From [Clostridium] asparagiforme DSM 15981 (lineage in GTDB: Bacteria > Bacillota > Clostridia > Lachnospirales > Lachnospiraceae): a stretch of DNA of 64,000 bases. The stretch is from assembly GCA_025149125.1 (NCBI GenBank), contig CP102272.1, positions 372,001 to 436,000 of the forward strand, in the 5' to 3' direction. Below the pieces are notes generated by a model. It did no database searches and had not been told where the DNA came from. It worked only from the letters and a program-made list of their open reading frames with translations. Of this stretch, positions 34,546-42,846 are shown one piece after another. Position 1 is the first letter of the stretch. Each line of letters opens with the position of its first letter. Position numbers and translations under genes: made by a program.

Positions 34546-34872
34546 ATGCCGAGGGCAAAATTTCAGACGCTCACGGAGCAGATGTTTTATATTCTGCTCT
34601 GCCTTTACCAGGAGTGCTGCGGCATGGATATTATGGAGAAGGTGACTCGGATGACGGACGGGCGGGTCAGCGTGGGGCCTGGAACCCTGTACAATCTGCT
34701 GGAAAATTTTCTGGAGGCGGGCATGATCCGGGAGACGAAAGCCGAGGGCCGCAAGCGAAGCTATGTGATAACGGAGGCCGGGAAGAAGGCGCTGTGGGAC
34801 GAGCAGCAGCGGCTTTTGACCCTGATATCGGACTATGAACATTTTGCGGGACAAGGAGGGGACAGTTTATGA
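34546..34872 (+). CDS. PadR-family transcriptional regulator
   Basis: A 108-residue PadR protein: winged helix in LTEQMFYILLCLYQECCGMDIMEK and GPGTLYNLLENFLEAGMI, then a short C-terminal dimerisation helix. ATG 34546 follows CGGAGGTGGG. It overlaps the DUF2812 gene by ATGA. PadR-DUF2812 pairs are widespread in clostridia; the regulator probably represses its own operon and responds to membrane-active compounds or another signal not readable here. Confidence 0.9.
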   Translation: MPRAKFQTLTEQMFYILLCLYQECCGMDIMEKVTRMTDGRVSVGPGTLYNLLENFLEAGMIRETKAEGRKRSYVITEAGKKALWDEQQRLLTLISDYEHFAGQGGDSL

Positions 34873-36254
34873 AAAATACTATGCGGCGAATGGAAAATAT
34901 TACATTTTACGATCCCGCGGGAATTGCCCGGCATCTGGAAAAAATGGCCGCCCGGGGCTGGATGCTGGAGAGCCGGACGAATTTCACCTGGCATTACCGG
35001 CGGATTACGCCGGCCAGGCTGCATTTTGCGGTCACTTATTTTCCGCAGGCCTCCGATTTCGACCCCGAGCCATCCGAACAACAGCGAATCTTTCGGGATT
35101 TCTGTGAAACGGCGGGGTGGAAGCATGTCGTTTCCTGGGCGCAGATGCAGATCTTTGTGAACGAGCGCGAAAATCCGGTACCCATGGAGACGGACGCCCT
35201 GGTGCAGGTGCAGACCATCCACAAGGCCATGAAAAAGAACTACCTGCCGTCGCAGCTGCTCCTGATGGCGGTTGCGCTGCTCAACGTCGCGCTGCTTATT
35301 TATACCCTGATCAGCAATCCCCTTTACGTTCTCAGCAGCAATACAAGCCTGTATACCGGCAGCTGCTGGACGCTTATGCTGGCTTTGTGCGGGATGGAAA
35401 TTGGGGCGTATTATCACTGGTATCACCGTGCGAAGAAGGCCGCGGAGCAGAATGGGGAGTTTGTGGAAACCCGCAGATACCGGGGCGTTAAGCTGGTGAT
35501 CCTGATCCTTATGCTGTGCGCCATGGCATTCTGGTTTTTGTCCATGACGGACGGGAAACAACGGATGATCGGAATCGCCGCGCTGTTGTATGTGGCGGTT
35601 TTGATGGTTATGGTCAATGGCGTGAAAGCGCTGCTGAAGCACAAAAAGGTGCGGGCGGGGATCAACCGCTCTGTGACAATCGCCTCCTGCTTTGTGTTAT
35701 CCTTTGCCCTCATGGGCGGCCTTACCTATTTCGTAACCCGGTTCGTGGGAAGCGGAAGGCCGGAGAAGGAGCCTGTGGACGCCTATGAATTTCACGGCCA
35801 GACGTGGTACCTGTATGACGATCCACTGCCGCTGACCATAGAGGATATGATGGAGACGGACAGCAGCGGTTACTCCCGGGAGTGGACGGAGCGAAGTTCG
35901 GTCTTTCTGACTCAGTATGAGGCCAGGCAGAGGGGGAAGCTGGGGGAGAAGCAGCTGACGGATCTGGAGTACACCATCACCAGAGTCAGGGTGCCTGCCA
36001 TTTTCGATTTCTGCCGGGACAGTATTATGAAGCGGTACGCGGACCGGTCGGGGGAGTACGCGGACTATTACCGCTACGAACCCCAGGACCCGGCGCTGTG
36101 GGGCGCCAACGAGGCTTACCGCCGGTACAGCGGCGATACCGCTCTGGACAGCTATCTTGTGTGCTGGGGGGATAAAATTGTGGAGATCACATTTTACTGG
36201 GAAGCAAATGACGGGCAGATTGAGATTGCGGCGGAGAAGTTGAGAGACGTGTGA
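34869..36254 (+). CDS. DUF2812 membrane protein
   Basis: A 461-residue protein with the DUF2812 domain at the N-terminus (residues 10-110, NITFYDPAGIARHLEKMA... GWKHVVSWAQMQIF), four hydrophobic helices in the middle (about 128-300) and a soluble C-terminal domain of about 150 residues. Co-translated with the PadR gene. Role unknown; the pairing suggests a membrane stress or efflux-related function. Family call is good; function is not assigned. Confidence 0.8.
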   Translation: MKNTMRRMENITFYDPAGIARHLEKMAARGWMLESRTNFTWHYRRITPARLHFAVTYFPQASDFDPEPSEQQRIFRDFCETAGWKHVVSWAQMQIFVNERENPVPMETDALVQVQTIHKAMKKNYLPSQLLLMAVALLNVALLIYTLISNPLYVLSSNTSLYTGSCWTLMLALCGMEIGAYYHWYHRAKKAAEQNGEFVETRRYRGVKLVILILMLCAMAFWFLSMTDGKQRMIGIAALLYVAVLMVMVNGVKALLKHKKVRAGINRSVTIASCFVLSFALMGGLTYFVTRFVGSGRPEKEPVDAYEFHGQTWYLYDDPLPLTIEDMMETDSSGYSREWTERSSVFLTQYEARQRGKLGEKQLTDLEYTITRVRVPAIFDFCRDSIMKRYADRSGEYADYYRYEPQDPALWGANEAYRRYSGDTALDSYLVCWGDKIVEITFYWEANDGQIEIAAEKLRDV

Positions 36255-36255
36255 G

Positions 36256-36282
36256 AGGAGGGGCGTTGACTGCGCCCCTCCT
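36256..36282. terminator. GC-rich hairpin between converging genes
   Basis: AGGAGGGGCG and CGCCCCTCCT form a perfect 10-bp stem between the DUF2812 gene and the dehydratase on the other strand. No T tract, so activity is uncertain. Confidence 0.45.
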
Positions 36283-36337
36283 CCCCGATTCGGCGGACCC
36301 TGTCGTTTTGGCCGGGCCGCCTGTATTTTTACGCGCC

Positions 36338-38122
36338 TTAATCCATATACGCGCCCTTCATAGCGCTGACCGCGTGTTGGGCGAAGAGCTTTAGAATGCC
36401 TTTCGTATACTTGCTTTCAAATCCCTTCCAAAGCTTTTTGCGTTCGGCGAGAATCGTCTCCATCTCCTCCGGCGTTTTTTCCTGGCCCTTTACCCCCACG
36501 ATATTCAGGGAGCGCTGTTCCAGATTCAGTTCAATCAAATCCCCCTCCTCAACAAGGGCGATGGGGCCGCCTGCGGCCGCCTCCGGGGACACATGACCGA
36601 TCACCGGACCGCGGGACGCGCCGGAGAACCGGCCGTCTGTGATCAGGGCCACGCTGGCCGCCAGCACGGGATCCGAGCAGATGGCTTCGCCGGTGTAGAA
36701 CATCTCCGGCATGCCGCTGCCTCTGGGGCCTTCGTAGCGGATAAAGACCGCATCTCCCGGCTGGACCTTGCCGTGAAGGATTGCGTCAATGGCCTCCTCC
36801 TCGCTGTCAAATGGACGGGCGTTCAGACGGCTGTTGAACATGGCGGGCGGGCAGGCCGTGTGCTTAATCACGGAGCCTTCCGGAGCCAGATTGCCCTTTA
36901 AGATGGCGATGCTGCCGTTGGTGCCGATGGCATGGTCAAAATCACGGATAATGTCCGTCCTCTTGATCTCTCTGCGGATAGCCTGGCTCTTGCTTCTGAG
37001 TATCTCATCGCAGTGCTCATAATATCCGGTTTTCTTCAGATCCTCCAGATTCTCGCCCAGCGTTTTGCCCGTGACGGTCATCACATCCAGATGGAGCATA
37101 TCTTTGATTTCCTCCATCACTCTGGGAACGCCTCCCGCGTAATAGAAATACTGGGCGGGCCAGTCGCCTGCGGGGCGGATATTGAGCAGATAATGGGCGC
37201 CACGGTGAAGCCGGTCGAATGTGTCCGCGTCAATCTCTATTCCGAACTCATGGGCAATGGCCGGAATATGCATCACCGCGTTGGTGGATCCCGAGATGGC
37301 AGCGTGGACCATAATGGCGTTTTCAAAGCTCTTTAATGTGACGATGTCTGCCGCGGTAATCCCTTTTTTTACCAATTCCAGCAGCTGTTTTCCGGCTTCG
37401 TAGGCCGCCTTCTGCAGTTCCGGCGCAGTGGCGGGCATCAGGGCTGTTCCGGGCAGCATTAATCCCAGGGACTCCGCCATCACCTGCATGGTGGAGGCCG
37501 TGCCCATGAAGGAACAGGCGCCGCAGCTGGGGCAGGCGTGCTGCTTATAATAGGTCAGCTGTTCGGCGGGAATCTCGCTGCGCTCATATTGGGCGCTGAA
37601 TTTGCCAATCTGCTCCAGGGTCAGCAGCTCATTGATGGCGCAGCCCGGATCATCCTCGGTGTATTCGGGCGGCAGGGCAAATGCTTCCATCACCCCTCCG
37701 GTCACCATGATCGCGCTCATTTCCTTTAGGCGTCCAATGCTCATCAGCATGGCGGGCATGGCCTTGTCGCAGCTGGCGATAAACACGCCCCCGTCAAAGG
37801 TAGTGGCGTTGGCCTGCACCTCCACCAGGTTTACAATGGCGTCCCTGTGGGCCAGGGAATAGTTGATGCCGTCGTGCCCCTGCCCCATTCCGTCGCACAT
37901 GTCTGTCGCGAAATACCGGGCGGCCTTTCCGCCGTTTTCGTCAACGCCTTTCACCGCTTCCTCCACAAACCGGTTCAGGTGGCTGGATCCCGGATGGCTG
38001 TTGCCATAGGTGCTTTCAATCAGGATCTGCGGTTTCTCGAGATCATCCAGTTTCCATCCCATTCCCAGGCGCAGCGGATCCATCTCCGGCGCCAGTTCAC
38101 GGACTTTCTGACTTCTCAGCAT
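36338..38122 (-). CDS. IlvD/Edd-family dehydratase (sugar-acid dehydratase type)
   Basis: Iron-sulfur dehydratase, 594 aa. Cluster-binding cysteines are visible in ATDMCDGMGQGHDG, IASCDKAMP and CPSCGACSFMGTA, and the Lys/Ser-rich active-site region TDGRFSGASRGPVIGH is near the C-terminus. The family covers dihydroxy-acid dehydratase (IlvD), 6-phosphogluconate dehydratase (Edd) and aldonate dehydratases. The context (ManD-like dehydratase upstream in the same operon, TRAP transporter on the other strand, no other ilv genes) favours an aldonate such as xylonate or gluconate. ATG 38122 is behind GAGGAG; the longer frame to 38191 overlaps the previous gene. Confidence 0.85.
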   Translation of the reverse strand: MLRSQKVRELAPEMDPLRLGMGWKLDDLEKPQILIESTYGNSHPGSSHLNRFVEEAVKGVDENGGKAARYFATDMCDGMGQGHDGINYSLAHRDAIVNLVEVQANATTFDGGVFIASCDKAMPAMLMSIGRLKEMSAIMVTGGVMEAFALPPEYTEDDPGCAINELLTLEQIGKFSAQYERSEIPAEQLTYYKQHACPSCGACSFMGTASTMQVMAESLGLMLPGTALMPATAPELQKAAYEAGKQLLELVKKGITAADIVTLKSFENAIMVHAAISGSTNAVMHIPAIAHEFGIEIDADTFDRLHRGAHYLLNIRPAGDWPAQYFYYAGGVPRVMEEIKDMLHLDVMTVTGKTLGENLEDLKKTGYYEHCDEILRSKSQAIRREIKRTDIIRDFDHAIGTNGSIAILKGNLAPEGSVIKHTACPPAMFNSRLNARPFDSEEEAIDAILHGKVQPGDAVFIRYEGPRGSGMPEMFYTGEAICSDPVLAASVALITDGRFSGASRGPVIGHVSPEAAAGGPIALVEEGDLIELNLEQRSLNIVGVKGQEKTPEEMETILAERKKLWKGFESKYTKGILKLFAQHAVSAMKGAYMD

Positions 38123-38145
38123 AATTATTTCTCCTCGTGATTTGT

Positions 38146-39393
38146 TTATGGTGTCTGCAGCGAACCGTCCTGGTTGCGTGTCTGCGTCCATGTGGGAACG
38201 TCCACGCGGCAGGGGTATTTGGCCGCAGCCTCCTCATTGATATCAACCCCCAGCCCCGGCCGTTCGCTGGCGTACACAAAGCCGTCGCCACCGTACTCCG
38301 GTGTTCCGGTAAATACCTCCTCCAGAGCGCCTTCATGATACTCTCCCGCGGCCAGGAACCCGGCTATGTTGCCGATACTCCACTCCTGAAGGCCAAAATT
38401 GGGCGAGGCCAGATCAAGGTGGATGTTGGCGGCTTTGGCAACCGGCGACATGTCGCTTGGGCCGTGCCAGCAGGTCCTGACGCCGCAGGGCTCCGCAAAG
38501 GCGGCCATACGCCGGGCAGGCGTGATCCCGCCGATATCGGAAATATGGGCCCGGACAAAGTCAACGCTGTGCTCCGCTACCGATGTCCGCCATTCGTTGT
38601 CATTGACATACAGCTCGCCCAGGGCAAGGGGCGTTGCGCAGTAATTGTGAATCTCCCGCAGCCATCCCACCTGTTCCGGCGCGACCACATCTTCGATAAA
38701 GAATAAATGATAAGGGTCTAAGGCGCGGCAGAATTCCCGGGCTTTAGAAGGATGGATCCGTTCATGGACGTCATGGACAAATTCAATTTCCTCACCGTAC
38801 CGGACGCGGAGCTGTTCAAACATCGCCACCGTCTGCCTCATATACCCGCTGCTGTCAATATATACGCCGGGTTGTCCGCCTTTAGCCGCCCCCGCGGGCG
38901 CGGACTCATAGCCATTCCCGCCATAGCAGTTGATCTGGCACCGTATGTGCTTAAAACCCTGTTCGATCCAACGGTCGATCTGTTCGCAGAGCTCGGGGAG
39001 ATCCCGGCCGTCCGCGTGGGTGTAAACCGGAACGCCCGCCCGGACCTTTCCGCCGAACAGGTCGTAAACCGGCATGTCCGCCATCTTGCCCTTAATATCC
39101 CAGAGGGCCATATCGATACCGGATATGGCGTTATTCTCAATCGGCCCGCTTCTCCAGTAGCCGTTCTGGTGCATCAGCTGCCATAAATCCGTGATCCCCT
39201 GCACCGGGCGTCCGATCAGAAGCGGTTTCAGGTACGTTTCAATTAAATGCTGTACCGTCGCGTACCGGTAGCAAAATGTAGAACAGCCGATCCCATATAA
39301 ACCGGGTTCGGACGTCTCGATTTTAACCACCAGGAGGTTAATTCCATCGGGAGCCGTGGCAATCGTACGCACATCCCTGATTGTTATAGCCAT
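38146..39393 (-). CDS. ManD/RspA-like enolase-superfamily dehydratase
   Basis: A 415-residue enolase-superfamily enzyme of the mannonate dehydratase group. The metal site is EFVHDVHERI (Asp and His), FFIEDVVAPEQ (Glu) and LALGELYVND (Glu); HGPSDMSPVAKAANIHLDLA is also typical of ManD/RspA. Members dehydrate D-mannonate or D-gluconate to 2-keto-3-deoxygluconate, some very slowly. ATG 39393 lies seven bases after AAGGAG; ATG 39399 is too close to it. First gene of a minus-strand operon with the IlvD-type dehydratase, controlled by the same operator as the divergent TRAP genes. Confidence 0.87.
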   Translation of the reverse strand: MAITIRDVRTIATAPDGINLLVVKIETSEPGLYGIGCSTFCYRYATVQHLIETYLKPLLIGRPVQGITDLWQLMHQNGYWRSGPIENNAISGIDMALWDIKGKMADMPVYDLFGGKVRAGVPVYTHADGRDLPELCEQIDRWIEQGFKHIRCQINCYGGNGYESAPAGAAKGGQPGVYIDSSGYMRQTVAMFEQLRVRYGEEIEFVHDVHERIHPSKAREFCRALDPYHLFFIEDVVAPEQVGWLREIHNYCATPLALGELYVNDNEWRTSVAEHSVDFVRAHISDIGGITPARRMAAFAEPCGVRTCWHGPSDMSPVAKAANIHLDLASPNFGLQEWSIGNIAGFLAAGEYHEGALEEVFTGTPEYGGDGFVYASERPGLGVDINEEAAAKYPCRVDVPTWTQTRNQDGSLQTP

Positions 39394-39429
39394 TCGCATT
39401 CTCCTTATATCATCGTGGATTTCTGTTTT

Positions 39430-39488
39430 ATAGTTGTAATACAAGTTGAAGTTAAGGTAATAGTAATCACTAAAAAACAAAAAGTCAA
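39430..39488 (-). promoter_or_regulatory. Promoter and GntR operator of the dehydratase operon
   Basis: Minus strand: TTGACT (39488-39483), 17 bp, TACTAT (39465-39460). Just downstream lies ATAGTTGTAATACAAGTTGA (plus 39430-39449), containing the palindrome TTGTAATACAA. The same 20 bases recur before dctP. Confidence 0.75.
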
Positions 39489-39588
39489 TGATAACCTATA
39501 TTTTCCGGATATATTTGTGCAAAATAACATGTTTGGATATTAAAACAAGTTAAATTTCACAAAGTGCACAAAAATAGCCCTAAAATTA

Positions 39589-39642
39589 TTGACAACACTA
39601 TGCAAAACATGTAATAATGCTAATAGTTGTAATACAAGTTGA
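39589..39642 (+). promoter_or_regulatory. Promoter and GntR operator of dctPQM
   Basis: TTGACA (39589-39594), 17 bp, TAATAA (39612-39617), then the second exact copy of ATAGTTGTAATACAAGTTGA at 39623-39642, over the expected transcription start. TTGTAATACAA suits a FadR-subfamily GntR repressor such as the one encoded at 42824. Confidence 0.8.
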
Positions 39643-39707
39643 TTTTCGTACCACTTTAAAAAACGGCTGTTAAGCGGCTGGAATTTAATCAAAGGGAGAA
39701 TGAAACT

Positions 39708-40850
39708 ATGAAAAAGAGAATTGCAGCGTTACTGGCAACCACACTGGTAGTATCCTCATTGACCGGATGTCTGGGCAACACCAAAGCCCCGGAATCAAAA
39801 GCACCTGAGGCAAAGGTTGAGACTGAGGCCCCGAAGGACACGGAAGCGGCCAAAGATACCGAGGCGGCCAAGGACACCGAAGCAGCCAAAGATACGGAAG
39901 CGGCGGCAGACACCACCTATACCTTTAATCTTGACAATGTCGGGGAGCACACATTCTCGCTTTCGACCACTGCATCCTCAGGAAGCGCCCTTGCAGATGT
40001 GACACATCACTTCGCGGACACCGTGGGAGAGCTTTCCGGCGGTAAGATCAAAGTCGATGTATATGAAGGCTCCGCTCTGGGAAGCGAGGCCCAGAACCTG
40101 GAGGCGCTTACGGCGGGCACCCTGGACATGGCGATTATCGCGGTTGAGTTTTATGTAAACTCGATTCCTCAGGTGGGCGCGGCGATTCTGCCTTACATGT
40201 ACGAGGATTACGATCAGGTTCAGAAGGTATTTGAGGGAGAAGCCGGCCAGTATACATCCCAGCAGTTCCTGGATGTGGCTAAGGTTAAGAACCTTGGATA
40301 CTATGTAATGGCATTCCGCAACATGTACACCACAAAGCCTCTCAACAGCGTGGACGACATTGCCGGCATGAAGATCCGTGTTCCGGAGTCCTCTCTGTAT
40401 GTTGACACCTTCAAGATGATGGGCGCGGCTCCCACACCGCTTCCCATGGGCGAGGTTTACACCGCAATCGACACAGGCGTTGTCAGCGGCCTTGAGAACA
40501 CGCCGGATACCTGCCTGAATAACTCGTTCTTCGAGGTTGCCAAGTATTTCAACATGACAAACCATCTGAACGCCCCGACCACATTCTCAATGTCCGCAAA
40601 AATCTTCGATTCACTCAACGAGGATGAGCAGAACTTGCTGTTAGAGGCCGGCCTCAGAGCATCCCGCTACGGTCTGGAGTCCACCAAGACAAGCGACGCA
40701 GCCTACCGTGAGCAGCTGAAGGAAAAAGGCATGGAATTCATCGAGACCGATGTCGAGTCCATGAGAGCCAAGATTGACTACACCTCCTATCCGTTTATGC
40801 AGTCAGAGGAAGCCAAGACCCTGTTCGACCTGGTTCAGAAATCCAAATAA
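39708..40850 (+). CDS. dctP: DctP-type TRAP transporter solute-binding lipoprotein
   Basis: Extracytoplasmic receptor, 380 aa. The lipoprotein signal ends in LTGC (Cys21). A linker of about 45 residues with four exact KDTEAA repeats (residues 43-66) separates the anchor from the DctP fold. The binding domain has the family Arg-containing segment MKIRVPESSLYVDTFKMMGA and YTAIDTGVVSGLENTP. It likely captures a sugar acid, as DctP receptors with a conserved arginine bind carboxylates. First gene of the plus-strand half of the GntR divergon. Confidence 0.93.
   Translation: MKKRIAALLATTLVVSSLTGCLGNTKAPESKAPEAKVETEAPKDTEAAKDTEAAKDTEAAKDTEAAADTTYTFNLDNVGEHTFSLSTTASSGSALADVTHHFADTVGELSGGKIKVDVYEGSALGSEAQNLEALTAGTLDMAIIAVEFYVNSIPQVGAAILPYMYEDYDQVQKVFEGEAGQYTSQQFLDVAKVKNLGYYVMAFRNMYTTKPLNSVDDIAGMKIRVPESSLYVDTFKMMGAAPTPLPMGEVYTAIDTGVVSGLENTPDTCLNNSFFEVAKYFNMTNHLNAPTTFSMSAKIFDSLNEDEQNLLLEAGLRASRYGLESTKTSDAAYREQLKEKGMEFIETDVESMRAKIDYTSYPFMQSEEAKTLFDLVQKSK
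39834..39905 (+). repeat. 18-bp coding tandem repeat (KDTEAA x4)
   Basis: Four tandem 18-base units inside dctP encode KDTEAA in the lipoprotein linker. Units differ at third codon positions, so the protein repeat is kept while the DNA has diverged. The antisense VSLAAS repeat seen on the other strand is a shadow. Confidence 0.85.
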
Positions 40851-40945
40851 GTATTACGGTATCTCATGTCGGGCGGGCAGCCAGCGCTGTCCGCCCGGTA
40901 TTTTATCCAGGCGCTGTCCGGAAACAAAATTTACAGAAAGGAAAT

Positions 40946-41023
40946 ATGATGTGGCTGTTATGTTTGCATCATAGAACAAACGATTATGTGGGAGCAATTA
41001 AAGAAGCTTACAGTGATAATTGA
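40946..41023 (+). CDS. Possible 25-aa coupling ORF before dctQ
   Basis: ATG 40946 follows AGAAAGGAA at good spacing and opens a 25-codon frame (starts MMWLLCLHHR) that ends at 41023, inside dctQ, whose own ATG at 40986 has no visible ribosome site. It may couple translation to dctQ. Not a recognised protein. Confidence 0.25.
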   Translation: MMWLLCLHHRTNDYVGAIKEAYSDN

Positions 41024-41507
41024 TAATATTCTGATGGTTTTTATCATTATTCTGTTTCTCATGATGTTCGGTATCACAAACCTGAATGTAATCACGCGCT
41101 ATTTCTTTAACAATCCGATTACATTTTCAGTGGAAATGGGACGCTACTGTTTTGTGTCAATCATATTCCTTGGAGCGATCTTCACCACAAAAGAGGACCG
41201 GCATATTCAGGTTGATTTTTTCACCGGAATGTTCCCGGAAAAGTTCAGATGTCTGGTTGAGCAGGTGGGACGGCTGTTTATGGCGATCTTTTTTGCCATT
41301 GTGACCGCCTATACCTGTGAAATGGCGCTGGCCAATATGAACGTGAAATCATCTGCCATGCAGATTCCCATGGCTGTTCCATACTTTATCATGGCCTTCG
41401 GCAGCGCCGGCATTTGCCTGGAGTCCATTGTTAACATGGTGCTTTATCAAAAGGGAATTAAGAAGAAATCAAGAACAATCGAGGAAGAGGAGGATGCTTT
41501 GTCATGA
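40986..41507 (+). CDS. dctQ: DctQ-type TRAP small permease subunit
   Basis: A 173-residue protein with four hydrophobic helices; the family features VITRYFFNNPITFSVEMGRY and the TKEDRHIQVDFF loop are present. It works with DctM as the membrane part of a tripartite sodium-driven importer. Its ATG at 40986 lacks an obvious Shine-Dalgarno; the strong purine site at 40936-40944 serves an overlapping out-of-frame ATG. Overlaps dctM by ATGA. Charged C-terminal tail (KKKSRTIEEEEDA). Confidence 0.9.
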   Translation: MWEQLKKLTVIIDNILMVFIIILFLMMFGITNLNVITRYFFNNPITFSVEMGRYCFVSIIFLGAIFTTKEDRHIQVDFFTGMFPEKFRCLVEQVGRLFMAIFFAIVTAYTCEMALANMNVKSSAMQIPMAVPYFIMAFGSAGICLESIVNMVLYQKGIKKKSRTIEEEEDALS

Positions 41508-42784
41508 GTATTTTATTAATATCCTTTTTTGCAATGCTGCTCATGGGAATACCTGTTGCCGCTGTTATGGGACTTTCCTCCATGTTTTACTTATTGAGCC
41601 GGGGCGCGGACCTTCTGACCATACCCCAGCGCATGTTCGCCGGGGCGGATTCCTTTTCCCTGATGGCGATTCCTCTTTACATTTTTGCGGGGGAAATCAT
41701 GAACCGCTGCGGAATCACCAGAAGAATTTTTAATTTTGCTTCGGAAATCGTGGGTTTCCTGGCCGGCGGCCTGGCCCTGGTGAATGTTCTTGCTTCCACC
41801 ATGTTCGCGGGAATTTCCGGCTCCACCTCAGCCGACGTGGCGTCTCTGGGCGTTATGGAGATCGCGGGAATGACCGAGGCCGGGTACAGCCGTTCCTATG
41901 CCACGGCCATTACCTGCGCCTCCGCCACCATTGGTTCCATCATACCGCCCTCCATTCTGATGGTGCTCTACTCGTCCATCACCGGTATTTCGTGTGGAAA
42001 ACTGTTTGTGGCGGGTATGATTCCGGGCATTCTGGTCTGCGGAACACAGATGCTTTACTGTTACGCCAAGGCCAAACGGGACCCGCAAAACTGCGATGGC
42101 AACTACCGGCCCGCCTTCAATGGCAGACGCCTTCTGGCCGCTGCCAAGGACGCCATCCCCGCCATGATCATGCCTCTGATCATCATCGGCGGAACCCTCT
42201 CCGGCGTATTCACCGCCACCGAGGCGGGCGCTGTGGCCGGCCTGTACGGTGTGATCATCGGTGTATTTTATTACAAGGAATTCCGCTTTAATGATTTGAT
42301 TGAAACCATTAAGTCCACCGCGTTCACGGTCGGTCAAAGCTCGCTGATTTTCGCGTCCACCAGCGTATTCAGCTACTGTATCGCGATTCTGCAGCTTCCG
42401 AATAAGCTCAGCATGCTGATTTCGGGCGTGACCACCAACCCCTATATTGTAATGTTTCTTATGATCCTGGCGATGATGTGTATTGGCTGCTTTATGGATA
42501 CCACGCCTGCGGCCATCATCATGGTTCCCATTTTCCAGCCGCTGGCCGCAAGCTTTGGATTCGATCCCATTCACTTTGGAATGGTGATGGTTCTTACCTT
42601 TATCTTCGGCGGAATCACTCCTCCGGTAGGGGCTACGCTGTTTATCGCCAGTTCCGTGGGAAATGTGTCGCTGGCAAAGCTGGTAAAGGATATGTGGCCG
42701 CTCATCCTCCTCTTCTTTATCGTGATGATGCTGGTTGCCTATGTTCCGCAGATTTCCACCTTCCTTCCTACCTTGATTGGATAA
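41504..42784 (+). CDS. dctM: DctM-type TRAP large permease subunit
   Basis: A 426-residue membrane protein with about 12 helices and the DctM signatures FAGISGSTSADVASLG (about residues 104-119), TIGSIIPPSILMVLY and FGGITPPVGATLF. It is the ion-coupled translocating subunit. Starts inside the dctQ stop (ATGA), so the two are co-translated. Completes DctPQM; a terminator shared with the converging GntR gene follows. Confidence 0.94.
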   Translation: MSILLISFFAMLLMGIPVAAVMGLSSMFYLLSRGADLLTIPQRMFAGADSFSLMAIPLYIFAGEIMNRCGITRRIFNFASEIVGFLAGGLALVNVLASTMFAGISGSTSADVASLGVMEIAGMTEAGYSRSYATAITCASATIGSIIPPSILMVLYSSITGISCGKLFVAGMIPGILVCGTQMLYCYAKAKRDPQNCDGNYRPAFNGRRLLAAAKDAIPAMIMPLIIIGGTLSGVFTATEAGAVAGLYGVIIGVFYYKEFRFNDLIETIKSTAFTVGQSSLIFASTSVFSYCIAILQLPNKLSMLISGVTTNPYIVMFLMILAMMCIGCFMDTTPAAIIMVPIFQPLAASFGFDPIHFGMVMVLTFIFGGITPPVGATLFIASSVGNVSLAKLVKDMWPLILLFFIVMMLVAYVPQISTFLPTLIG

Positions 42785-42811
42785 GGGCCAGACGCCCCGC
42801 CATAAGCGGAC

Positions 42812-42846
42812 AAAAACGCCATGTCACAGTGATATGGCGTTTTTTC
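42812..42846. terminator. Bidirectional terminator between dctM and the GntR gene
   Basis: AAAAACGCCAT and ATGGCGTTTTT are a perfect 11-bp inverted repeat with flanking A and T runs. The GntR stop codon lies inside it. Confidence 0.9.

Noticed and set aside
39689-39916. VSLAAS repeat protein on the minus strand
   Set aside because: Reverse complement of the KDTEAA coding repeat in dctP; no ribosome site.
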